From: Aurifilum marmelostoma
Lineage: Eukaryota > Ascomycota > Sordariomycetes > Diaporthales > Cryphonectriaceae
DNA: 64,000 nt
Assembly (NCBI GenBank): GCA_027559495.1
Contig: JAMXSV010000007.1
Span: forward strand, 1,178,001-1,242,000
Reading direction: 5' to 3'
Part shown: positions 25,052 through 36,154 of the stretch, piece by piece
How the letters are laid out: each line of letters starts with the position of its first letter
How positions within the stretch are numbered: the first letter of the stretch is position 1
The notes under the pieces: generated by a model
The model's input: only the letters and a program-made list of their open reading frames with translations
Told to the model about the DNA's origin: nothing
Databases searched by the model: none
Translations under genes and position numbers: made by a program

Positions 25052-25989
25052 TTAAACTTTTTGAAAACACAGCGTGCTAATCGTCTGCCCCTTGACACCC
25101 CCAAAACTAAAACTGCGATACTCAACCTTGCCCACCCTCACAAACCCCCCGCCCTCGACCTCGCTGCTCCCCTCGCCGAACCACCTCTCCAGTTCCTCCT
25201 CGGTCCAGTTACAGCTCGTGACCAGAAACAGCCCGCCCCGCCTGACCAGCCTCACCACGCGCCCCTTGTACCCCTCACAGATCCTCCGCCCGTCGGGGCC
25301 CTTGTCCTCGCTCAGGCTGACGGCGTCAAACGTGCCCTTGTCCAGCACGACATCCCACCCGGCGGCCTGCGCGCCGCGCAGCACCGCGTCGTAGCGGCCC
25401 CGCAGCACGTCCCACGCCGCAAACTCGGGCACCTCGGCCACCCCGCTGCCGTCGCACTCGACGTCCTCGAGCACCTGGTCGGCCCTCTGCGCCTCGGCCA
25501 CCTGCCGCGCCAGCGCGACGCTCCTGTCCGAGTAGTCCACGCCGAGCGCGCGGCCCGCCCAGCCGCCCGCGCGCAGGGCGAGGAGGAGGCTGCCGTTGCC
25601 GCAGCCCAGGTCGAGGATGGAGGTCGTGGCCTTGTTCAGGGGTCGTGCTCGCCCCGGGGAGGGGGTCGTCTGGGCGGCGAGGAAGCGGACGATCTTGGCC
25701 TCGGCTCTGGAGTCGTCGAACCAGACGGTGCCGCGGTCCGAGGGGTTGTGGGTGTGGTTCTTGATCTCGGTTGTGTAGAGGGAGTCCCAGCTATTTTGGG
25801 GGTAGGATGGGGTTGGTCAGCTTGAGGTTTTTTGTTTCTCCTTTTTATTCAGAGATAGTAAGAGAGAGAGGAGAGGAGGAGAGGGGAGGGGGAGGAGGGG
25901 GGGGGGGAAACAGAAACATACTACTCCTTGGTCCCCAGTTCGGAGGGGTCGAGGTGCTTAGGGTTGGAGGGGTTGTCGGTGGCAGTCAT
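25052..25989 (-). CDS. EFM4: EFM4-type lysine methyltransferase for translation elongation factor 1A
   Basis: A class I S-adenosylmethionine-dependent methyltransferase; the yeast member methylates a lysine of eEF1A in the cytosol. Exon 1 is 25989-25922 (MTATDNPSNPKHLDPSELGT), the intron is 25921-25791 (131 nt), and exon 2 is 25790-25052; product 268 residues. Motif I (ILDLGCGNGSL) spans residues 81-91. The family N-terminal signature KEYWDSLYTTEIKNH is split by the intron at Tyr23, and WFDDSRAEAKIVRFL follows. Motif post II, DVVLDKGTFDAVSLSE, comes later, then FLVTSCNWTEEEL. These match the Efm4/See1 (METTL10) family well. GC content is high. It converges with TPD3. Confidence 0.9.
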
Positions 25990-27301
25990 GACGGCGCTCT
26001 CTTTTTATTTTTATGAAGCAAGTCAAAACGAAAAGGTAGGTTTGATGTATTACGAAGAGAGAATGGCTGATAAGGATCTGAAAGTCGTGATTCATCGATT
26101 AATTAACACTGGATCGTTGCAGTTGTCGTCTGCCTCCTGGATCATTCAAGCAGGTAATATTACGAAGGCCTTCTGGACGAAGGAGGGGCACTTCTGGGCG
26201 GCAGAATCTGGAAGCTTCGGCAGTTCGGCAGGCGGTGTGACACAAGCAGTTACAGGGTCCATCAACCGCTATAGAGCCTTGCTCCGCTGGCCGTCTGTAC
26301 AGCCTCTCTTTTCTCTTGTAATCAATCCTCATGACCTCTTCTTAACATAGTCATCTTTGTTTCTGCGATTCAAATTACTAGATTCCTCTGTCCAAGGACT
26401 GTAGCTCATTGCAATTTGTTTTCGTGATTTGTCTGTCCTCTTCACACTCGGGTCGTCAAGGCTCATGTGGTATCTGCTTCACTTGCTCAACTCGCGTCGC
26501 TCGAGAGACACCTCTATCATTACTAGCGATCATCTCTATCACTTTATTCCTGTTTTCCCACGGATCAAAAGCGATTAGGAGCACCCCTCAATCATCGTCA
26601 TCTCGACAGCTCCTACAGGCGCCAGACTTTGTGCGGTGTGCTCCTAGGCTGCTGTGCTCATTCGGTTGCCGTTAGTAAATAACGTCGGTCGCTTGCAAGG
26701 CGCAAAAATGTCACAAGATATCCGTAGAAATTGGTTTTTAAAAATAATAAATTCCCTCCCGGCCCACGGGGGCTCAGTTTCTACTACGATAAGGGTTTTT
26801 TGGTCATGACATTCTTTTTGGACTCGTGTGAAATGTGCAATGCTCTCAGGCCTCTATGATATCGTCCATCCCCTTGCAAATACCAAAGCCAGAATCCAAA
26901 GAGCCCATCACCAAAATGGTGGGAAGCCCGTACCCGTGGGTAGGACTAGAAAAGAAGACAAAATGTTGCTGATGAGGTAAAGAGAATGTTCCGATCTTTT
27001 GCTTGCCTGGACCCCTAACGCTCGTCACCGCAACGGTTTCCGGATATGACCCTGGCCACAACCTCGGAGACGCGTGGCAACAGCGCGGCCGCATCGGCAT
27101 TCAGACAAGATATTCCAGGTATGTCGAGGGGTCCTGGTATGTACATGCTTGGGACGTGCGCATTTGCCGAAAGAGGCTATGTTCCGCTGCAGTCGCATTT
27201 TTTCGGGGTGGGTGCGGAGAGAGGGTAAAGGGAGTCTGTTACGGAGAGAAGGCACCCTCTCTCGTACGCAAGGGGGATGGAGGCGGTGGGTGGTATTCTC
27301 C
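25990..27301. other. Intergenic region EFM4 / Q-rich gene
   Basis: 1.3 kb upstream of EFM4 and downstream of the Q/H-rich gene. It includes a C/T-rich stretch (26370-26600) and ordinary mixed sequence. No ORF with domain or splice support is seen on either strand. Confidence 0.5.
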
Positions 27302-30300
27302 TCAGCCGAGCGTCCAGACTGGCGCCTTGACGAGCACCTGACGGCCACGAACCTCGACGGCAAGGAAGCCAGCGAACCGCACTTTATTGCTGTCCTTGGG
27401 TGGCAGGGCTAGGTAGGGATTCGAGTCAGTAAACGAAGTTGCAGTCGAAGGTGCCCTGTCAGCAGAGGCAGAGGATTGCTGTGTGGTAAGACTGCTGTCC
27501 TTCCGAGTGGGTCCCCCAGGAACAAGGGCCGCCGGGACGAGGGCCGCCGGAGCGTTGCTGAGTATACTGGAAAGAGTTGAAATCGCTGACGTACCGGCTC
27601 TGGTCTTGTTGCGCTCCTTACTGCTGCTACTCTTCTCTCCGCCGCTCTCCTTTCCGGTGTCGTCTCCCCTCGAGTCCGTCTCACCATCACTATCTGGCGA
27701 CCTGGTTTCGATAGGTGGGAACCCCGTCTTTTCCACTTCCATGAACTCGGGTTGTACGAGGTCTTCCGGTTGGGGATAGATGATGGCTACATCTCGGCTC
27801 TCGAGCGGCAGGTTCGCTGCGATGCCCACGGCAAGCTCCACAATCATACTCGCGCTCCCGTCGACACCGGCTGGTGGGGGGTCCGTGAGGTGCTGGAAGA
27901 TGTAGCTGGTAAGCGACGCCGTCGCGTCGCGGATGAAGTCCTGGCGGTGGTTCGCACTGTCTGCAGACTGCAGCGCGTCCTGCAGGCCCTCGAGCGTCGT
28001 CATTCGCCAGCTCAACACCTTGGACGTCAGGGCGTCGAACTCCTCCTGGCTGGTCAAGGTGTAGGTGGACCGCCGGATGTTCTGCTCGACCTTCTTCAGC
28101 GACCTGCTGAGGTCCGGGTCGAGACCAGGGTGAAAGCAGCCGTAAAAGATCTTCTCGACGAGCCACCTCGTGATCACAGCCCGGCCGACTGCTGTCATCT
28201 CCTGCTTGCCCGTCTTGAGCGCGTCAGCACTGACATACTTGCTCAGCCATTCTGGCAGCGACGTCCAGTCCTTGCGGATGTTAAACGACAAGTTGTTGAT
28301 TGCACCGTTCAGCCTGATGAATCGTGTCGTGTACTCGTTGTCGTCCAGCGCAGTACGGGACTGTGATATCCTCTGGTTGGCGACGGCATTCTGGAGCTGC
28401 TCGACCTGGCCGTTCAGCGATTCGATCTGGGTTTTGCCGTCAAAGTACAGACGTTTGACGTTCTTGTATTTTTGCACTGCAGTCCTTTGTTAGCGTGTAC
28501 ATGTACACGAGCGCGCGCGCACACACACATATATATATATAATATCTTCGCGTAGGAGGGGTAGCAGCAGATAATCACATGGACACATACACAAATCCTT
28601 GAAAGCCTTCTCTTGATCCTCTGTCGGCTGCGGGCTGTTGCGACCATGCTCCGCCGCGCCATCGAATTGTGCTTGTGGCGGCCTATCCTGTAACGTGCTC
28701 GCTCTGAAATTATTCTGACCACTCCCGCCCTGAGGGCCTGGCGGCATTGGGTTCATGCTGTTGGATTGCTGCTGGCTGTGTCTATAACCGGGCGGCGGCG
28801 CTCCTTGTTGCATGTCACCCCTCAAGCCTTTGTCCGCCTCCTGTTGTGTTCTTCTCGCCTGTGTTGGTCCTCCTGGAGGTGGGGCCATATTATTCTGCTG
28901 CTCTGTATCCTCCTGCGGCGGCAGCTGTTGTTGCTGCTGCTGGGCCTGTGGTGCCTGTCCCTGGTGTGGTTGTAAAGACGAGGTGCGTGAGGGGAAGTCT
29001 TGGTTTGTCGAGTATCGGGCGCCAGGTGAAACAGCCGTAGAGGGCGCGCTGGAAGAGGTTTGTAGTTCGCCTTCAACAACGGGGGACTCATGCGACACCT
29101 GCGATATTGTTTCGATGTTCTGGATGTGTTCGGTCCCAAGATGCCCGGAGTATGCGAGCGGGTTCGCGTCCGACGGTTGGGGTGCCTGGGGGGAGTAGTG
29201 TGGCGAGTGGGCGATGAACTGGTATTGGCGCGTGGCAGGGTCTAGGGCTACCTGGCCCAGCTGCTGCTGCTGGTGTTCGGGTGTCAGCTGAGTCTGGACG
29301 TGTATCTGGGCCTGCTGCTGCTGCTGCTGCTGAAACGCGGCCTCATCGGCCTCGGAGAAGGGAGATTGGTCTTGGCTGGTAGGAACACGGCGGAGGGTGG
29401 GTTGCTGAAACTCGTGGGCGATCTGCACCAAGGCGGTTGGGAGGTTAGTCAATAATCGAGCTCGTGTGGGCACTATTCAAGGCGGGGTAGATTGGGTCGG
29501 ACGTACGCTCTGCGATGGCGACGGCTGAGACGGGGGACCCTGTGACTGCCAGTCTAGAGGTTGTTGTTCCAGGGAGACTTGAGACGGGCCGGTCCGTAAG
29601 ACGGGCGGGTTCGGGTTGCTTAGGCGCTTTGAGCTGCGGCGGCCAGGGCCCAAGGTGTTGTCGTGGTAGTTGTTGTTGTGCGGCGGGTGCGAGGGGTCGG
29701 GGCGGTTCTGATCAGCCTTGGGAGCGCCGGTGAGGATGGTCCTGATGAGACGGCGGGTAGATCGTCGAGGTTCCACGGGGGCGACGACCTGGTGCTGTTC
29801 TGGTGTGACTTGTTGTTGATGCTGATGTTGATGCTGATGATGATGTTGTTGTTGCTGCTGCTGCTGCTGCTGCTGGAGGTGGTAAGCAAATGGGCGCTGC
29901 TGACTCTGTGAATCGGCCTGCAGTGTCTTGGAGAGATCCGTGTAACTGGAACCGTAGGAGGGGTTGATCTGGACGGGGGTAGAGACCTGGTTGTGCCTGT
30001 GGGACTGCGACCTGGCGACGGCGTCGACAAAGTCGAACGCAGCCTTGCGGGCCTTGGCCTCGGCAGAGGTGCCAGTGTTGAGGGGTTGCAGCTGATGCAG
30101 CTGGGCGTGGAGGTGCGGGTGCTGGTGCGGGTGCTGGTGCGGGTGCTGGTGCTGGTGCTGGTGCTGATGCTGAGGGTGGTGCTGATTATTGTTGTCGTTA
30201 TTGTTGAAACCCTGTGCGTTCGGGTCCAGTTCAATCGAGGAAGGGGACGAGGCAGACGCCGCGTAGAGGTGAGGCGGTGGGAATTGCTGGTTCTGTGAGA

Positions 30301-30628
30301 CAAGTCGTAGATCCTGAACAAAGGATTCGTTGGTGGTTAGAGGTAGGTTGGCGGGGCCTTGGCCCAAGGCTGAAGATGGAGCAGCGGAGGAGGAGGGGCC
30401 CTGGAGTGGTGTAAGAGGATGACCGGGGCCAGGGCCAGAGCCAGGCGGCGGTGGAGGTTGAGCTTGACCGTGTGCGCCAGCAGGGCCCGATGAGGAAATG
30501 CCAGTGACGCCGATGCTCTGAGGACCTGGACCAGCAGTGTTCTGGGGTCCAGCAGCAGAACCAGCCGATTCAACAGGGACGTTGTGTTGAGATCGGTTGT
30601 TTGGTTTCTGGAGGCGACCGAAAGGCAT
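27302..30628 (-). CDS. Q/H-rich 1,042-residue protein of unknown function
   Basis: Three exons: 30628-29507, 29422-28591, 28476-27302, all junctions in frame, 1,042 residues. The N-terminal 650 residues are low-complexity: proline/glycine runs, a His-Gln repeat (about 147-182), ten glutamines (252-261) followed by HQ repeats (262-273), and several more Q tracts in exon 2. Exon 3 holds a short coiled coil (KYKNVKRLYFDGKTQIESL) and a well-ordered region of about 160 residues (around FIRLNGAINNLSFNIRKDW, KTGKQEMTAVGRAVITRWL, FHPGLDPDLSRSLKKVEQN). I take this to be the conserved core, but I cannot name its family. The tail is Ser-rich, then a strand-like end (KVRFAGFLAVEVRGRQVLV). Q-rich plus globular core suggests a transcriptional or RNP regulator; this is inference. 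Intron 2 contains a (CA)n(TA)n tract. Confidence 0.85.
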
Positions 30629-33600
30629 TATTATTCTTTGAAAGATAATAATACCTTGAGAGAGGGAGGGGAGCGCAGAAGAGGACGGGAGGGGGGAGGG
30701 GGAGGGAGGGGGGAGACTCGGGTTAGATAGTGACCCCCCAATTTTTTTTTCTCTTCTTTCTTTCTTCTGAAATTTTTTTTTTCTTATTCTTTTTCTCTCT
30801 TTCTTCTTCTCCTGTTCTCGATTTTTTTTTCCTTCAAATCTTTTTCAGGATTGATCTTCTTCTTGGTTTACTGCTGCTGTGAGGTTCCCACACAATGCTT
30901 GGAGGCTTGGATGCTTAGCTGTATGGGGGTGTGTGGTCGCGCTTGTGTAATGTGTCTTTCCCAGTCTGGATCTGCCTGTAACCTCCCAGTCTCTTGCTCT
31001 CACTGTTTCGGGTTACAGTCTCTCTGTGTTCCAAGGCAGAGCGCACCTAAGAGAGGCCGGGATGTTGACTGGACGAATGATGATGACGGGTGGCTTGCTT
31101 TTGTTACTCCTGCTGGGCCTCTTCTCAGCTGGCCTGGTACCCAGTTCTGGCGGTCAACGACATAACCTCACCTCAGGGCAGGTCTTTGTTTGGTCCGTGG
31201 TCCGCGGATTTTTTTTTTTTTTTTTTTTTTCTTTCGGTGTGTAACGGGGCCCTTGTAGGCGTGGTCGCAGGCTGTCACCCTTTCTCTCTCTTCCTCTCCC
31301 CTCTTGTCACTCTGTCCACTGCCCACTTTCCTCCCCCACCGGGCGAGCGATCGGAGCACGACGGAGAAGGAAGGGGTTGAAAGCGGCAAGGCGACAAGTC
31401 AATAGCGGGCTCTGGATGGAACCTAATGGTGAGGCTTAGACGTGGGCGCTGATGCAGGCGCAAAACATGGAACAGCAACGAACAAAAGAGAGAGGGCAGG
31501 ACGGCCGTCAAAGTTGCACGTCGCGCCATCGGCAAGCAAGCAGTGACAGACAGGCCAAGCAAAAGGCGGGGCCGGGCAGCAGCACGAGGAATAGCGCAGG
31601 ATGTAGAGCTGGTAGGCAGGTATGCAGGTATGCGTAGCGCAATATCAGGTTTCTGTGGGTAAACTACCCACTGATGCTCATCCTGATCTGCCTCTAGCGC
31701 GTGCAGTGTAGCATGGAGGAAGGGTGATGATGATGAGAGTCACTCTACCCTCACTGTGGCGGGGGGGGGGGGTGGGAGGAGGTACTGTGCCTCCTCGCGC
31801 GCTCGACTGATATGAGTTGGAGAAGATGGGGGGTTCTTTAGGGCCTCAGCTGCTGTGGGCGCCGGATGAACACCGTAGTGGATCTCTGCAGCTCTGTCTT
31901 TCTCTCTTTTTCAGTGCCGCTCACTATGTCATTCTCTTGTCCCCCTACAGGCAGAACGGAACCCTGAGAGGAAGACTTTCAGGGTCTCGTCATTCTTCTT
32001 CTCTAGCGGTTGATTGAAGAGGGCAGAGATGGAGAGTGACAAGCGCGCAGGCCGTTCCGTTTGTCGGGACGCTGTGACAGAGGGTCGGATAACCACTGGA
32101 AGACAAAGTGTGGGAGGGGGGTCTTTGTCCTCCGTGGCAGTGCATAGACACGGGTATTCCATCCGTCTGCAGCAGTGCTGACAAGCAGATGCAGAAGCCT
32201 AGGTTCGTCTCCACACATGATGCGAAGGGAGGGGAGACACAAAGGTGGGGGGAAAGGAAAAAAAAAAAAGTTGACCAGGAAATTAAGTAGACAGTAGTAT
32301 TATGATCAAAAGAAATAGAGAGAAAAGAATGAAGGAATAGGGAAGAAGAAAGAAAAGAAGAAGAGAAAGAAGGTCATACATACCTCGGCGTTGGTTGAAT
32401 AGAGTTTGTAACAAGTCACCATCTGTAAGCTGTATCGTACGTATCGGCAGGTTGTTGTGCTGCGAAGATGGAGCCACCCAAATATGTGGTTCCCGAGAGG
32501 GGGAGAGGGGGGGGGGAGAAGCGGTGGTGGAATGTTTCGTCTGATCCCTTCTCTCATCTGCAAGCAACCTGAGCTGAGATGGTTATCCGGCACTCATCTG
32601 ATCTGATATCGACCCGTATCTCTTGCCCTGCAGGGTATCAGTGCGTCTGTCCACTGCAGATTCGAGGAGGCGTGTCAGCCAAGCCACCGCACCCCGTGAA
32701 CGGTAATTCCGGAAACAAAGAATGACGGGATGATCTCTAAGAAGCCATGCAGCGGACAGCGTCGATGACGATCAGGCGGCAGTGCATTCTGGCCAAGGTC
32801 TCGAGGGGAAAAGGAGGAGTAGGAGGGCAAGCAGGAAGAGAGGAGGAGAAGGAGGTGGAGGCGAGTGTTATAGCTCCCTTGAACGGATGATGGACTGTTG
32901 ATGCCTCGATGTTGAACGGGAAGAGGTCATAGGGCAGGTCAGAAGAAGAAATTAAGCGCAGGGCTGAGAAGAGACTCTCGGGTAGGGCAGAAGGTGAGCG
33001 GCAAGGGCTGAACTGTGGGATTACAGCGGGCTCATATGGGCTCGGTGTGTGTATGTGCGTAGGTGATCAAGTACTCAAGTGTGTACTAAGAGACTAAGTA
33101 CCCTCTGTGGCTGACATCTCAGGAAGCAGCTATTGTGCTATGTAGCTGGTCATTAGGTATGGCGGGTATAGCATAGGTAAAGCGTCTCAGCCTTTAGGCC
33201 CTGTCAGTAGTAGTGGGATTCAGAGGGATCACTGTCAATCTTAACTTGTCTTGGGTACCCCCTGTCATGCCCAACATGAACGCTCACAGTACCTCCGTAC
33301 TGCCGTAAAAATACTATGGCAATGACTATGTTCCTACTTGCTACCACGGAACACCTCAACATACGAATATAGTTGATAGCCCTTCTCTCTCTCTCCGTAT
33401 TCTTCTCTCAATCTGTGCTTGTCAATACATTTGTTTCCCCTTGCTCCCATCAGAGTACAACCCCCGTTCCAGTTCAGGTTTCTTCCTACATTACCCAAGC
33501 AGCACGAATATCCTCCAGTGTGCAAGCAGCTTTGTCAGATTCGACTTTCTTGAGGCCTAAGCCCTAAGCGACACCGAGCGTGCCCACCCAAGCTCCCCAC

Positions 33601-34160
33601 CCCCTCTGGAGAGGGTAGCAATGTAGTACTCTGTATACCGCAGTAGTCCACGACAAAAGTAGGCAAGATATGCACAAGTAATGGTCTGCTGCTGCTGCTG
33701 CTGTATGTATCGTTGCATAGGTGCATTGGATGCATGCATTGGGAGACCCCTAGGCTGTATGCAGCAGTAGAACACCCTGCAGAAAACTTGGAACAAATTT
33801 CCTCGCTTAGTACTTTCAATCCTTCCAAGTAGTAGGTGGGGAGGGGGGGGGGAGAGTCTCCCAAGTCAGACCGGCCCCTATCTGCACAAAGCAAGCGTTT
33901 CCCGTGGCCTGTTCCCAAGAATTAAGCCTATCTTGATGCTGACGGCCGAGGCAACGCGAAGCACAGCAATAAAAACCAGAGCTGCGGTTGGCGACCCTTC
34001 TTAAACCCCCCGCCCCCGTGCTTGCTTGCTGGTGGGGCCTGTCAGCCCCGTGTGGGTTACGTGCTACTTAGCTACTATGCCATGTGCGCAGCGTGCCCTC
34101 TGCCAGAAAGTCCACTAGTACTTGCAACGCCTGTTGGCGGTGATGGTGGTGGTGGTGGGG
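30629..34160. other. Long low-complexity spacer upstream of Q-rich gene
   Basis: About 3.5 kb rich in homopurine/homopyrimidine DNA. It includes C/T-rich leader sequence (30640-30850 on plus is G then T-rich), a T22 run (31209-31230), G12-like runs near 31760 and 33841, and A-rich tracts near 32260. Many short frames exist, none with a domain. It is probably a long 5' leader and upstream regulatory DNA. Confidence 0.5.
31209..31230. repeat. Poly(dT) tract, 22 T
   Basis: An uninterrupted T run of about 22. Long dA:dT tracts exclude nucleosomes and are common in promoters; no start site could be assigned to it. Confidence 0.9.
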
Positions 34161-34166
34161 AGACGC

Positions 34167-34174
34167 TATAATTA
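34167..34174 (+). promoter_or_regulatory. TATA-like box before a C/T-rich leader
   Basis: TATAATTA is followed by GC-rich DNA, then a C/T-rich stretch, then TCAACATG at 34280. This is the layout of a fungal core promoter on the plus strand. Confidence 0.4.
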
Positions 34175-34279
34175 GAACCCCGCGCGCTTTCTAGCTCCTT
34201 CACTTTCTGCGGTGACACCCAGCCTATCGGTATACTCCCCTTCCTTTTCCCCCAATCTCAACACAACTTCTTTCTCAAC

Positions 34280-34387
34280 ATGCAGTTGGACGCTGGCAAC
34301 AAATTTTCTACTTCTTCGTTTCTCTCTTGTCTTCTCTCTCAATTGAGTTTATACCATACCAAACCAAATAGGGTAGGTCACTCGTAA
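34280..34387 (+). CDS. Possible upstream ORF (35 codons)
   Basis: ATG in good context (TCAACATGC) opens 35 codons ending TAA at 34385-34387, 28 nt before the ATG of the candidate gene at 34416. It could be a uORF of that transcript or a chance frame. Confidence 0.2.
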   Translation: MQLDAGNKFSTSSFLSCLLSQLSLYHTKPNRVGHS

Positions 34388-34415
34388 AACCCCATCCCAC
34401 ACAGCAAAAGTGGGA

Positions 34416-34708
34416 ATGGCCTCGGCCAATACTTCATCATCGACTGTACACACTCCTCCCTCGGAGTGGCGATCACATCTACTCTCGTAAGAAGGCTGAG
34501 TATTCCTCACCAAGTCATCTCCTCTCTCTGTCTTTGTCCTTGTGCCTTTGTTGTCAGCCGGGTCGGGGAGTTTGGTGGTGGTGGTGGTGGTGATACATCC
34601 ACAGACATGTCTTGCCACCGCACACCCAACACACAACGTTACAGGAGACAAGACACACAAGTTATACAACCACCATGTTCGGTCGACGCCCGCGGCCGAG
34701 CTGAGTGA
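34416..34708 (+). CDS. Candidate small two-exon gene, 73 residues, unknown
   Basis: Exon 1 (34416-34486) encodes MASANTSSSTVHTPPSEWRS and three more residues. The intron 34487-34557 (71 nt) has GTAAGA donor and a pyrimidine-rich TTGTCAG acceptor. Exon 2 (34558-34708) keeps frame and begins with SRVGEFGGGGGGD. The glycines come from a GGT repeat, and the tail is basic (RYRRQDTQ). A TATA-like box and C/T-rich leader lie upstream. Nothing in it resembles a family I know, the coding length is short, and the second exon is partly simple repeat. It could instead be a non-coding transcript. Listed because promoter, start, intron and frame agree. Confidence 0.3.
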
Positions 34709-36154
34709 CGGTGGGGGGGTAAAATGCCTCAGCTGGGACGAGTCCTATCATCATCATCTCGAGACATGGTGGTGGTGGTGGTGGCGGCGGCGGCGAATTT
34801 CGAACCACCATCTTTATTTTTGAGTGAACAAGTACAGAGAAAGAGGACATGACTGCCCATGTCGAAAAATTCTACTGCTAGGGTTACAACACCCACACAT
34901 CCGGATCACCTCCTGGCCTTGGCGTTGCCCTGTCTAATTCAGCCCACGCGAAGGGAAAAAAACATGAAGGAAAAAAGAAATTTCCCATTAACCGTCGTAG
35001 GGGCCTTTGCGCCGTCGTTTACTGCACTTAAAGCATGCACACTTTGCACGAACACTTTGTCAGTGCCATGCTGAAATAATATGATACGCCGTGCGGCAAA
35101 TAGCGGAGGCCCAGCGAGGGGATGTCATGTATAAGCCACTCAGAAGAGGACGAACGAGTCTTGGCCTGAAAGCCTCCTTCTCATCCATCATCAGCGAACT
35201 CTTCAAGTGAGTGTAAAGTTCGCTCGAGGTCAATCTGGAGAGAAAATCGTGGCATCTAACGAGAAAAGAAGAAGAAAAAGATACACAAGTCTGTCTTTGG
35301 TACAATTCTTAGAAACAACAACTGCTGAAAACAAAGAAGAAAAAGACAATTAAAAAAAAAAAAAGGACTCAAAAAAAAAATCCCCATAGCTATGCATGCT
35401 TTCTTGATTCACTTGGCTTCAGAGGCATCGTTAGACCAGGCAGGACTTTCTGTTCCCACCATCACCACCTTCAACCCCCTCCAGCAGCCAATCCCAGATT
35501 AAAACGCCCTGGTCACAATCCCTCCTCTGGGCACTCTCGTATATCATGTCAGCAACCACCATGCTCGGCGTGTGGATCGGTGACCAGGCCAGGAAATAAA
35601 TTTGCAACTTGAAGACATAGAAAGACAAGTACGGTGTGCAAGCGGTGGACAGCCCAGAGGCTCTTCCTCCCTTGCGCACTCCAATATGTATGAGTGAAAC
35701 CTTCTCAATCAGCTATCATCCGTTCCCCTCTACGCAAGAAGAGGCTCTCCTTGCTTCCCTCGACCCTTTGCCTGTCCTGCCTTCGATGGACTCGACCAAT
35801 TTTGACGTTTGTGCGAGGCCAAGAGCGTCGGGTTGAGCGGCCAGTCCATGATTGGTCTTTAGACCCATTCGGGTCCGAAACGAGGGATATGGACCATGTC
35901 AAGATCTGCAGCAGGGTGTCGAGTAGGATTGTGCCATCGAGCCTTCCCCACGGCTCATTGGGTCTGCCCCTTGATCCCTCGTACACATGACCGAAGAGCC
36001 CGGTAATACTTTGCGCTGCAGTCTGCTCTGACTCTGCAGATAAAGGTCGACTCAGGAATATCCGACTTGCTCATAGTCATGTGTCTGTGTAAGAGCTGCA
36101 TCGTCCAGCTTGAATTTGCATGGTCGTTTCGTGATCTCACCAATCCCATCACTT
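34709..36154. other. Spacer 3' of YAK1
   Basis: 1.45 kb holding the YAK1 3' region (minus) and unassigned DNA, with A-rich runs near 35350-35380 and GGT/GGC repeats at 34768-34796. No gene is supported. Confidence 0.5.

Noticed and set aside
30118..30175. Tandem GTGCGGGTGCTG-type repeats, CRISPR-like at first glance
   Set aside because: Short coding repeat for His-Gln/His-Pro in the Q-rich gene; no spacers, and a eukaryotic setting.
31065..31244. Short frame with a leucine-rich, signal-peptide-like start on plus
   Set aside because: It ends in phenylalanines encoded by the T22 run and has no mature protein; a chance frame.
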